The position numbers and the translations under genes were made by a program. From Crocinitomicaceae bacterium (GTDB taxonomy: Bacteria > Bacteroidota > Bacteroidia > Flavobacteriales_D > Crocinitomicaceae): a stretch of 8,744 bases of DNA. The DNA lies in the NCBI GenBank assembly GCA_030833265.1, contig JAURHO010000065.1:1-8744 (forward strand), in the 5' to 3' direction. How positions within the stretch are numbered: position 1 is the first letter of the stretch; the number at the start of each line of letters is the position of its first letter. This document shows, in pieces, positions 1-5,589 of the stretch. The notes below the pieces were generated by a model. It saw only the letters and a list, made by a program, of their open reading frames with translations. It searched no databases and was not told where the DNA came from.

Positions 1-158
1 GAGCCCTGATCCACAATATAGAATCCGGTGGCAGCCCAAATCAAGGCAATAATAAGCACAATGGTTGTCACCGGTAATTGATCTTGAGGTGTTTGGGATT
101 GTGAACCTCCGCTATTCGGCTTGGAATTTTTTTGAAGCCAACTGAATATCGTTGCCAA
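1..158 (-). CDS. Partial membrane protein, N-terminal end (runs off left edge)
   Basis: An open frame runs leftwards off the window. It encodes a polar Ser/Gln/Pro/Gly-rich stretch (SWLQKNSKPNSGG, then SQTPQDQLP), followed by a strongly hydrophobic segment (TIVLIIALIWAATGFYIV) and then DQGS at the edge. This looks like a short cytoplasmic tail plus a transmembrane helix. The frame has no ATG. Possible starts are TTG at 158-156, which would overlap the 70-residue ORF by 47 nt, or GTG at 71-69, just before the membrane segment. Alternatively it is the continuation of the 70-residue ORF after a frameshift at the A7 run (+ strand T7, 127-133). The membrane segment resembles the N-terminal helix of HflK-type SPFH proteins and also the first helix of some Bacteroidota rhomboid proteases. 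About 50 residues are too few to choose, so no function is assigned. That this is a real coding frame is inferred from its composition only. Confidence 0.4.
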   Translation of the reverse strand, partial: MATIFSWLQKNSKPNSGGSQSQTPQDQLPVTTIVLIIALIWAATGFYIVDQG

Positions 159-324
159 ATACCCAGTGTTGTTCTGTGTGCGTCTCTAAATAGTCAGGCA
201 CTTCTTTCAGACCACTTCCAGTAATGAGGTAAGTTTTGCCCAAATAATCGATATGAAAAGCGTGAGCTTGACGCGCTAATTCAGCTGCCAAGTGGCTCGA
301 TTTTGTTTTGATTTCTAAAATCAT
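112..324 (-). CDS. Small protein of unknown function (70 aa)
   Basis: The ATG at 324-322 overlaps the TGA of the epimerase-CBS gene as ATGA, so translational coupling to that gene is likely. The frame ends in TAG at 114-112. The product is 70 residues, mixed in charge, with no membrane segment, no signal peptide and no cysteine. It starts MILEIKTKSSHLAAEL, and its middle (YLGKTYLITGSGLKEVP) reads like beta strands of a small soluble domain. I do not recognise a family. The last codons cross an A7 run, and a different frame past that run encodes a linker and a membrane helix. The ORF may therefore be the soluble N-terminal domain of a longer membrane protein, interrupted or frameshifted here. 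The coupled start and sensible composition argue that it is expressed; its true 3' end is uncertain. Confidence 0.55.
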   Translation of the reverse strand: MILEIKTKSSHLAAELARQAHAFHIDYLGKTYLITGSGLKEVPDYLETHTEQHWVFGNDIQLASKKFQAE

Positions 325-1343
325 AATTCTGATTTGATCAGGTTTGAGAATTGAACGAGTCCTTTGAGTGCGTTTGTATGATCTATTACCGGTAAATAGA
401 GCACGGCAAAAGGGCTATTTTTAATGAGTTGTAATAATTCAAGAACGGTAGCGTCTGCTTGAATGCAAATGGGGTGCTGATTGATCATGGCAGGTACTTG
501 TAGCGCATGAAGATCTGAACTATTTTGAGTAGTTGAAAGTTGTTTTAAGAGCGCTTTGCGAATGTCAGCACTAGATAGCAGCCCTAGCATTTTCCCTGTG
601 GCGTCAAGGGCCATGGCCACACCCATTTGGCCATCTTCTACGGTTTGTAAAGCACTTTGTAGTGTGCACTCAGCCAAAATGAACTTAGGTGTTTCGGTGA
701 GCGGGATCATGAAGTCGGCAACTTTAAAACTAGAGCCAATGCTTCTTTGTGTGAGGTTCATGAGGGCATTACCCACACTGGCCTCTTTAAAAAGATAGGA
801 TCCTGAAACGGCAGTACTGACACCCATTTGTCTTAAAATAAAGGAGACTTCAGGGTTGACGCCGCCATCTACATGTATAGATTTATTGGGGTAGCGCTTT
901 CTGAAAGTTCTGATTTTATCAAAATTCTGGCGGTCAAAAACACCTCCAGATTGCCCTGGAATGGTGGCCATGATCAATATGAAATCAAAATCAGCATAAT
1001 CCTCAAAAACGTCAATTGCGGTGGGCGTAATGACAGAGATGCCTTTTTTTCCTTTAATTTCTTTGGGAAGCTGTAGTGGCTTTTTAAGCGGTTCGGCCTG
1101 AAAAGTGACGTATTCAACCGGATTTTCGATCAAATAAGGAAAAAACTTCTCGGGATCGGGAGTAATAATATGTAGATCTAGTGGTAAGTCACACAACTGA
1201 CGGATTTGTTGGATGTCTTTGAAAACCTCGAGGTTGTCGTTGCAGTCAATGTGCAGAAGGTCTACTTGATGGGCTGCAAGATCAGCAATAACGGCTTCTA
1301 AAGGTCGAGAGGCGTCAGAGTAAATGGATGCTGAAATCTTCAT
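321..1343 (-). CDS. Ribulose-phosphate 3-epimerase-like domain fused to a CBS-domain pair
   Basis: This 340-residue protein has two parts. Residues 1 to about 203 match the ribulose-5-phosphate 3-epimerase (Rpe) TIM barrel. Ser6 sits in the first strand (KISASIY), and His31, Asp33 and Asp36 in HIDCND correspond to the family HxDxMDG. His58 lies in LDLHI, Met125 in ILIMATIPG, and Asp159 in HVDGG. The metal/catalytic set His31, Asp33, His58, Asp159 is therefore intact. The MDG motif reads NDN, and the phosphate loop reads PGQSGG, one residue longer than the usual PGFGG. Residues 207-340 form two CBS domains (about 207-266 and 280-340). Their pattern (VADFM, then LGLLSSADIRKAL, then NQHPICI, LPVIDH) resembles the C-terminal CBS pair of arabinose-5-phosphate isomerases (KdsD/KpsF). 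Ordinary Rpe is about 220 residues and has no such tail. The likely role is cytosolic epimerisation of a pentulose or related sugar phosphate, controlled by a nucleotide-type ligand; the substrate is inferred. The gene begins 17 nt after ffs and is coupled by ATGA to the 70-residue ORF. Confidence 0.85.
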   Translation of the reverse strand: MKISASIYSDASRPLEAVIADLAAHQVDLLHIDCNDNLEVFKDIQQIRQLCDLPLDLHIITPDPEKFFPYLIENPVEYVTFQAEPLKKPLQLPKEIKGKKGISVITPTAIDVFEDYADFDFILIMATIPGQSGGVFDRQNFDKIRTFRKRYPNKSIHVDGGVNPEVSFILRQMGVSTAVSGSYLFKEASVGNALMNLTQRSIGSSFKVADFMIPLTETPKFILAECTLQSALQTVEDGQMGVAMALDATGKMLGLLSSADIRKALLKQLSTTQNSSDLHALQVPAMINQHPICIQADATVLELLQLIKNSPFAVLYLPVIDHTNALKGLVQFSNLIKSEL

Positions 1344-1351
1344 GGGGCAGC

Positions 1352-1369
1352 AAAAAAAGATGGGGTAAG
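1352..1369 (-). terminator. U-tract after the SRP RNA closing helix (possible terminator or processing end)
   Basis: On the minus strand the 3' arm of the SRP RNA closing helix (CTTACCCCA) is followed immediately by TCTTTTTTTG. A GC-rich helix followed by a T7 run has the form of an intrinsic terminator, but the pairing arm lies about 90 nt upstream, so the helix forms late. The next gene starts 8 nt after the T run, so termination cannot be complete if that gene is expressed from the ffs promoter. Confidence 0.35.
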
Positions 1370-1460
1370 CTACTCTTATCGCACCGCTACAACCTCATAC
1401 CTTTGCTACATTCCTGTCCTGGAGGATTCAGAGGGAGCTGGTCGTAAAAGACTTACCCCA
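1361..1460 (-). ncRNA. ffs: Signal recognition particle RNA, small bacterial (4.5S) type
   Basis: Read on the minus strand, this 100-nt stretch starts TGGGGTAAG and ends CTTACCCCA, a perfect 9-bp closing helix. Between these lies the SRP RNA domain IV signature CAGG-ACA-GGAA-TGT-AGCA: a GGAA tetraloop (1414-1411) on a 3-bp stem, flanked by the conserved CAGG (5') and AGCA (3') internal-loop strands that bind Ffh, then the conserved GGTA. CCTC and GAGG further out can pair to continue the helix. There is no Alu domain, as expected for the small type. The RNA joins Ffh to form the SRP, which delivers nascent membrane and secreted proteins to FtsY at the inner membrane. A Bacteroidota promoter ends 2 nt before the 5' end, and a T-rich run follows the 3' end. 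The motif match makes the identity firm; exact ends are taken from the helix. Confidence 0.9.
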
Positions 1461-1462
1461 TG

Positions 1463-1494
1463 CAAAAATAAAGAATTCCTTTGATATTAAGCAA
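1463..1494 (-). promoter_or_regulatory. Promoter of ffs (Bacteroidota type)
   Basis: On the minus strand, TTG at 1494-1492 is separated by 21 nt from TATTTTTG at 1470-1463, a perfect TAnnTTTG -7 box. The ffs 5' end follows 2 nt later. The -33 element overlaps the last codons and stop of the upstream acidic-protein gene, so ffs has its own promoter embedded in that gene's 3' end. Confidence 0.7.
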
Positions 1495-1966
1495 CAATTG
1501 CTCTATTCAAAAGAGAAATCATGGCTAAACAAACGATAAAAAGTTGTGTAGCAGTCTCTTCAGAAAGTGCGGAGCCATCCTCATCGTCTTCGGAAACCTC
1601 CATGGCCATAAACTGAGCCAATTGTGGTTGATCACAGAAAGACTCAATGATTTCTTCGTCTTCTGATTCAAAATACTGATCCAGCATATCGAAATAAGGT
1701 TCTTCTAATTCATCGATATCGGCTTCAGTTACCGCTCTAAGTTCGATTCCTTCTTGCTTGAAAGCCTCTAAAACCAGGCAGAAATAATAAATAAGTAAGC
1801 CTTCGAGGTCTTCATTTTTATACTCTTCAGGAGCAGTCATGACGTAACCTAAAAGCGCTTCTTGCGCTGAGGCATATAATTCGGTGATGTTTTCGAGTTG
1901 ATCATCGGTGAGGTTATCGACAACCCCAATGGCCTTTTCAATGGCCTGTAAAGAAACTTGTTTCAT
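1487..1966 (-). CDS. Strongly acidic hypothetical protein (159 aa)
   Basis: A single clean frame runs from ATG (1966-1964) to TAA (1489-1487). I do not recognise the family. By my count about 38 of 159 residues are Asp or Glu and only six are Lys or Arg, giving a very low pI. Acidic clusters lie at about 81-105 (EADIDELEEP and ESEDEE) and 123-130 (EVSEDDED). Two more hydrophobic stretches (about 56-68, LLIYYFCLVLEAF, and 141-154, QLFIVCLAMISLLN) look like buried amphipathic helices rather than membrane spans. There is no signal peptide, so a cytosolic, mostly helical protein is likely. A near-perfect -7 box (TACCTTTG) ends 13 nt before the ATG, implying a very short leader. The gene is divergent from the rhodanese pair and lies upstream of ffs on the same strand. 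Confidence 0.75.
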   Translation of the reverse strand: MKQVSLQAIEKAIGVVDNLTDDQLENITELYASAQEALLGYVMTAPEEYKNEDLEGLLIYYFCLVLEAFKQEGIELRAVTEADIDELEEPYFDMLDQYFESEDEEIIESFCDQPQLAQFMAMEVSEDDEDGSALSEETATQLFIVCLAMISLLNRAIVA

Positions 1967-1979
1967 GCAAATATTTTGT

Positions 1980-2005
1980 CAAAGGTAGTCTATTTCAATT
2001 GAAAC
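1980..2005 (-). promoter_or_regulatory. Promoter with palindromic element for the acidic-protein gene
   Basis: On the minus strand, GTTTCAATTGAA (2005-1994) is followed by 6 nt, then TACCTTTG (1987-1980), a perfect TAnnTTTG box, then 13 nt and the ATG. TTTCAATTGAAA (2004-1993) is a perfect 12-bp palindrome lying between the -33 and -7 positions. I see no TTG at the -33 position. The same layout with the same spacings occurs in front of the deoxynucleoside kinase gene (8435-8460). Confidence 0.55.
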
Positions 2006-2048
2006 TAGATTTGTAACTTACGCTACACTTCAAAAAATAAGCTTCTTT

Positions 2049-2056
2049 TAAATTTG
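2049..2056 (+). promoter_or_regulatory. -7 promoter box for the tandem rhodanese genes
   Basis: TAAATTTG matches TAnnTTTG exactly and lies 33 nt upstream of the first rhodanese ATG, giving a leader of roughly 25 nt. No TTG is seen 17-23 nt further upstream; the nearest TTTG (2010-2013) is 35 nt away. The -33 element is therefore weak or absent. The box is divergent from the acidic-protein promoter at 1980-2005. Confidence 0.5.
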
Positions 2057-2089
2057 CAGTAGAAATAATGAACCCAAAAAATAAAAAAG

Positions 2090-2344
2090 ATGTCAAAAAC
2101 AATCATTGATGTGCGCACGCGTGCAGAATTTGCAGGCGGTCATGTTGCCGGCTCAATTAATATCCCACTACAAGAAATCACCGGACACATCGAAGAGATC
2201 AAGGCGATGGCGCAACCTATCATTTTCTGTTGTGCTTCCGGTAACCGTTCAGGGCAAGCCACGCATTATTTCCATTCAATTGGTGTAGAATGTGAAAACG
2301 GTGGCTCATGGTTAGATGTCAATTACCTCATGACTCAAAATTAA
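2090..2344 (+). CDS. Single-domain rhodanese-like sulfurtransferase (first of two)
   Basis: This 84-residue protein is a compact rhodanese domain. It shows the N-terminal IIDVRTRAEF motif, the GGHVAGSINIPL motif (about 16-27), the active-site loop C48-A-S-G-N-R53 followed by SG, and the C-terminal NGGSW. Cys48 is the expected persulfide-carrying nucleophile and Arg53 closes the loop. It has no signal peptide and should act in the cytosol. Family members move sulfane sulfur from donors such as thiosulfate or protein persulfides; the physiological partner here is unknown. At 84 residues it is short for the family (about 100). The stop is 4 nt before the ATG of a second, similar rhodanese, so the two are co-transcribed and probably arose by duplication. 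The start lies in an A-rich stretch with no Shine-Dalgarno sequence. Confidence 0.9.
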   Translation: MSKTIIDVRTRAEFAGGHVAGSINIPLQEITGHIEEIKAMAQPIIFCCASGNRSGQATHYFHSIGVECENGGSWLDVNYLMTQN

Positions 2345-2348
2345 TTTT

Positions 2349-2651
2349 ATGTCTCTTCTCAAAAAATTATTTGGTGGTACAAGTGTAGATTTCAAAACAC
2401 TTGTTAAAGAAGGTGCCATGATCATCGATGTGCGAAGTCCAGCAGAATTTAATGGCGGCCACGTTAAAGGCGCTGTCAATATTCCATTACAGGCCATTCA
2501 ATCGAGCTTCAATAAAATCCCGAAAAACAAAGTAATCATTACTTGTTGCGCCTCAGGCATGCGCAGTGGTAGTGCCAAAAGTTTACTCAAGTCTGCTGGT
2601 TACACCGTTCATAACGGAGGAGGTTGGATGAGTTTGAATTCGAAATTATAA
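2349..2651 (+). CDS. Single-domain rhodanese-like sulfurtransferase (second of two)
   Basis: This 100-residue rhodanese domain carries an extra short N-terminus (MSLLKKLFGGTSVDFKTLV) ahead of the core. The core shows IIDVRSPAEF, GGHVKGAVNIPL (36-47), the active-site loop C67-A-S-G-M-R72 followed by SG, and the closing NGGGW. Cys67 is the predicted nucleophile. The N-terminal positive, hydrophobic stretch is too short to be a convincing signal peptide, so a cytosolic or peripheral location is likely. It follows the first rhodanese by only 4 nt, and the two share the CCASG(N/M)RSG loop and the NIPLQ motif, consistent with tandem duplication. Divergence elsewhere suggests the copies are old and may serve different partners. 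A strong hairpin terminator begins 9 nt after the stop. Confidence 0.92.
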   Translation: MSLLKKLFGGTSVDFKTLVKEGAMIIDVRSPAEFNGGHVKGAVNIPLQAIQSSFNKIPKNKVIITCCASGMRSGSAKSLLKSAGYTVHNGGGWMSLNSKL

Positions 2652-2660
2652 TTATTTATA

Positions 2661-2699
2661 GCAATAAAAAAGGCGGCCATTGGCCGCCTTTTTTATTGC
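2661..2699. terminator. Bidirectional intrinsic terminator (perfect 19-bp inverted repeat)
   Basis: The arms 2661-2679 and 2681-2699 are exact reverse complements around one central base (2680). The core is GGCGGCCA/TGGCCGCC, flanked by A6 on the left and T6 on the right. It therefore works as a GC hairpin with a U-tract in both directions. It ends the rhodanese pair (+) and the S9 peptidase gene (-, stop at 2711). Confidence 0.93.
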
Positions 2700-2710
2700 T
2701 CAAGCTTTTT

Positions 2711-4822
2711 CTACTTATTGTTTTCAATAATGTAAAGCAAGATCTTTTCCATTAAATGCGCACGGTCTTTACCGCTTACGTTGTGTGGGTGCATAGGGTA
2801 GACGAAGTAATCGGCTTGTACGCCATTTTCGATAAAAGACTTTAGTAAGACTTCGTTGTGTTGCATGACCACAACGTCATCAACGGTGCCATGAATCAAT
2901 AAGAGCTTTCCTTTTAAATTTTTGGTATAGTTGGTAAGCGCATTGTTTTTATAACCGTCAGGGTTTTGCTCTGGGCGGTCCATGTAGCGCTCGCCATACA
3001 TCACTTCATAAAGTTTCCAATCGATCACTGGGCCGCCAGCAACACCTACATTAAAGATGCCTGCTTGTCGTAACATTAAAGAGGTGGTCATAAAGCCACC
3101 AAAAGACCAGCCGTGTACTGCCATGCGGTTGCCGTCAATGTAACTCAAAGATTTCAGGTAATTGACACCTGTCAGTTGATCTTCCATTTCAACAGTACCG
3201 AGTTGGCGGTGAATTTGGCTTTCAAACTCAAAGCCGCGCTCGCCTGAACCTCTGTTGTCTAGGGTAAATACAATATAGCCTTGATTAGCCAACCAATGCA
3301 TCCATAAATTGGCGCCTGCCAACCAGCTGTTGGTCACCATTTGTGCATGAGGCCCGCCATAGACATAAACCAATACAGGATATTTTTTGGAAGGATCAAA
3401 ATTGCTTGGTCGGATCATGCGGTAGTAAAGCGCAGAACCATCAGTAGCTTTGAGTGTACCAATTTCCGTAGTTCCGATTTCGTAGTCCATGAGCGCATCT
3501 ACAGCGTTGTGTAACGGCTTAGCAACTTTCCCGTTCAGTGTCATGATTTGCTCTTTATTAGCAACTTCTAGACTTCCAAAAGCATCGTAATAATAAGCGC
3601 CTTTCGGAGCCAAACTGAAACGGTGTGTTCCTTCTTGTGTGGTCAATAAACGGTTGTTGCCTTGTAAGTCCACTTCATAAACTAAAGTATTACAAGGGTT
3701 AGGACCTGTTGCTGCATAGTAAATTTTAGAACCGTCTTCATTGGCTGCTAAAATAGACTTACAAACGAATTTGTTGGCGGTGAGCGTTTTGATAATCGTC
3801 CCTTTAATATCGCAGTAATAAAGGTTGTTGAAACCATTTTTTTCCGAGATCCAAACAAAATTATCGGAGGTATTTGAAGGAAAGAAAGCTGGGTGTTCAG
3901 GTTCTACCCATTTGTCGTTGGCTTCTTCCCAAAGTGTTCGGATAAAAGTACCTTTGACATCATATAAGTTCAGCCACATATGGTTTTGATCACGATTGAT
4001 CTCTGCGACCATGATGTATTTTTCACTAGGTGTAAAAGTGACATTTGTTAAATAAGAATCGGCGCCTGAACGCGGAGCAATGAAGACCGTCTTTTTTGAT
4101 TTGACGTTGTAGATCCCAACTTTAGGTTTTTCAGAAGCTTGCCCCGCCATCGGGTATTTAATAAAACGAACGGCTCCTGGAACTTGATTGATATCGAGTA
4201 ATGGATAATCATGAACTGCGCTTTCATCTTTTTGATAAAAGGCAAGTAAGGCACCAGAATTGGACCAAAAAATACCTTCAGAGATGCCAAATTCGCTGCG
4301 CGCATAGGTTTGCCCTGATACAATGTTTTTGTCTTTGTTCTTAGTAACTGCACGACCATCAACATAAAGATTGTTGTCAATGGTATAGGCCAGTTGTTTG
4401 CTGTTCGCATGAAAATGTGCGTTGTCTCCGTTTTCAGCAACTGTATGAATAGTTCCTGTTTTGGTAGCCACATTGTAAAGTGCAAATACACTGCCGCCAT
4501 CTGAAACTTGCAGTACATCTTTGGATACCCATGAGCTGTAGGCAAAATGCGCAAATTTTGTCCCGAGTGCTTGGTTGAGGGCATCAATCGTTAGCAATTC
4601 AGTAGATTTTTCGGAAGAAACAGCACTCAGTTGAATGCTCTTCCAGTCAGCTGAACATATTGTGTATTGATCGGTTTCCGGCACCCACTGAAAATTGTTT
4701 AAGCGAGTAGGAGAGAGGGCTCTTTGCTTGAGCACAGATTCTTTGAGGTCAAAAGTCTTTTTTTGAGCGTGAAGCTGTGTCGTTAGTATGAAACAAAGAA
4801 TAATGAGCGCTAAATTTCTCAT
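2711..4822 (-). CDS. Secreted dipeptidyl-peptidase IV-type S9 serine peptidase
   Basis: This 703-residue protein starts with a clear signal peptide (MRNLALIILCFILTTQLHAQ, cleavage likely after Gln20). It has no lipobox cysteine, so it should be periplasmic or exported. Residues of about 30-440 form the DPP IV N-terminal beta-propeller. It contains the family segment around EFGISEGIFWS (177-187) and DESAVHDYPL, where Glu177 is placed to hold a substrate N-terminus. Residues of about 460-703 are the prolyl-oligopeptidase catalytic fold. They include YVYGGP (486-491, oxyanion tyrosine), GWSFGG with nucleophile Ser573, GTVDD with Asp648, and HPHNVSG with His680 as the likely charge-relay histidine. 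The length fits S9B enzymes, which release dipeptides, usually X-Pro, from peptide N-termini. A related specificity such as prolyl tripeptidyl release cannot be excluded. The ATG overlaps the DUF2461 stop as ATGA, indicating coupled translation. Confidence 0.93.
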   Translation of the reverse strand: MRNLALIILCFILTTQLHAQKKTFDLKESVLKQRALSPTRLNNFQWVPETDQYTICSADWKSIQLSAVSSEKSTELLTIDALNQALGTKFAHFAYSSWVSKDVLQVSDGGSVFALYNVATKTGTIHTVAENGDNAHFHANSKQLAYTIDNNLYVDGRAVTKNKDKNIVSGQTYARSEFGISEGIFWSNSGALLAFYQKDESAVHDYPLLDINQVPGAVRFIKYPMAGQASEKPKVGIYNVKSKKTVFIAPRSGADSYLTNVTFTPSEKYIMVAEINRDQNHMWLNLYDVKGTFIRTLWEEANDKWVEPEHPAFFPSNTSDNFVWISEKNGFNNLYYCDIKGTIIKTLTANKFVCKSILAANEDGSKIYYAATGPNPCNTLVYEVDLQGNNRLLTTQEGTHRFSLAPKGAYYYDAFGSLEVANKEQIMTLNGKVAKPLHNAVDALMDYEIGTTEIGTLKATDGSALYYRMIRPSNFDPSKKYPVLVYVYGGPHAQMVTNSWLAGANLWMHWLANQGYIVFTLDNRGSGERGFEFESQIHRQLGTVEMEDQLTGVNYLKSLSYIDGNRMAVHGWSFGGFMTTSLMLRQAGIFNVGVAGGPVIDWKLYEVMYGERYMDRPEQNPDGYKNNALTNYTKNLKGKLLLIHGTVDDVVVMQHNEVLLKSFIENGVQADYFVYPMHPHNVSGKDRAHLMEKILLYIIENNK

Positions 4823-5493
4823 GTGCGTTGTATAAATTGATTAAAAAATAATTCGAGTGGTCTGCCAACATTGTAGCAGTGCAAAAGTACTTGATCGAGG
4901 TCTGGATTTAGTAAAGTTTGCGGCTCAAAAGTGCTGTAAAAGTAAAACTGTTTATTGAAAATTAAAGCTTCTTGTTGTGCAGCTTCTTGAAGGTGTTTGT
5001 CTATTTTCTTGTTTTTTTCACCGTGAATTTCTCCGAATACTGCTTTAAAATCTTTATTGGTATACAGTTTTCGAAACTCGGCTAAGTTATCGGCGATCCC
5101 TTCTCTTAAAGCAAGTAAATCTTCTTTTTCTATTTCATAGACTCCACCGTAGGCCCTCACATGTTCGGGCCCCAATTCAAAATAGATACCGTGAATAGAG
5201 CTGCTTTTCTTGCCCTGTGGTGAAATCACTGCCGAACACATGGTTTTGTAGGGTGTTTTGTCTTTCGAAAAACGAATGTCGCGGTTGATCCTGAAAATGC
5301 AATCGCTGGCCTTGAGTTCTTTAAATACAGGTTCTTTCTTGGCAAGTTCATCGATGAGGTGCTGCGTAAATGCTTTGAAAGGTTCTTTCACGCTGCGCTC
5401 ATAGCGTTTGCGATTTTCGTCAAACCAGTCTTTGTGATTGTTAGCGGCAAGCTCCTGAAAGAACAATAAGTAATCTTCGGTGAAAAAAGGCAT
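4819..5493 (-). CDS. DUF2461 family protein (TIGR02453 type)
   Basis: This 224-residue cytosolic protein has the hallmarks of DUF2461. The N-terminal segment LLFFQELAANNHKDWFDENR (9-28) matches the family pattern of a hydrophobic helix, then NN, WF and N followed by basic residues. The central segment FRINRDIRFSKDKTPYKT matches RxxRDxRFSKDKxPYKT, the most conserved part of the family. The length is typical (about 210-230). No enzymatic role is established for this family and I assign none. The stop overlaps the start of the S9 peptidase gene as ATGA, so the two are translated from one message. Any functional link between a cytosolic DUF2461 protein and a secreted peptidase is unknown. The gene is divergent from rpsF, and the 96-bp gap between them must hold promoters for both. 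On this strand only an imperfect -7 box, TACATTTT (5516-5509), is seen. Confidence 0.9.
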   Translation of the reverse strand: MPFFTEDYLLFFQELAANNHKDWFDENRKRYERSVKEPFKAFTQHLIDELAKKEPVFKELKASDCIFRINRDIRFSKDKTPYKTMCSAVISPQGKKSSSIHGIYFELGPEHVRAYGGVYEIEKEDLLALREGIADNLAEFRKLYTNKDFKAVFGEIHGEKNKKIDKHLQEAAQQEALIFNKQFYFYSTFEPQTLLNPDLDQVLLHCYNVGRPLELFFNQFIQRT

Positions 5494-5524
5494 GATGTAA
5501 AATTATAAAAAATGTAGTTCGTGC

Positions 5525-5554
5525 TTGAATTTCAATACTTTCTTCCTATCTTTG
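5525..5554 (+). promoter_or_regulatory. Promoter of the rpsF-rpsR-rplI operon
   Basis: TTG at 5525-5527 is followed by 19 nt and TATCTTTG at 5547-5554, a perfect TAnnTTTG box. Transcription should start near 5560, giving a leader of about 30 nt that is A/T-rich and lacks a Shine-Dalgarno sequence. The TTG overlaps a small inverted repeat, TTGAA-T-TTCAA (5525-5535). I see no obvious hairpin in the leader that would bind S6:S18. Confidence 0.75.
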
Positions 5555-5589
5555 CACCCCAATTATAGTATAAATTAAAGTTTAACCTT

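Noticed and set aside
106..110. Perfect GGAGG on the minus strand as a Shine-Dalgarno site
   Set aside because: No ATG, GTG or TTG lies at the right distance, and no other gene in the window uses a Shine-Dalgarno sequence. Here it simply encodes Gly-Gly in the open membrane-protein frame.
556..1076. Plus-strand open frames inside the epimerase-CBS gene
   Set aside because: They are antisense shadows of a well-supported gene, with no family features and no promoter of their own.
2272..2284. TTCAATTGG as another copy of the palindromic element
   Set aside because: It lies inside the first rhodanese coding sequence, breaks the palindrome and has no -7 box at the required spacing.
4048..4587. 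179-codon minus-strand frame inside the S9 peptidase gene
   Set aside because: It is in another frame of the peptidase coding sequence, with Pro/Thr/Ile-rich composition typical of an out-of-frame translation.
5525..5535. TTGAA-T-TTCAA as a third copy of the palindromic promoter element
   Set aside because: The half-sites are in the opposite order to TTCAA-TTGAA, and it overlaps the -33 element rather than the spacer. It is probably a chance match in an A/T-rich promoter.
5555..5589. S6:S18-binding autoregulatory leader upstream of rpsF
   Set aside because: The leader is only about 30 nt, A/T-rich, and shows no hairpin with the CCG bulge known from other phyla.
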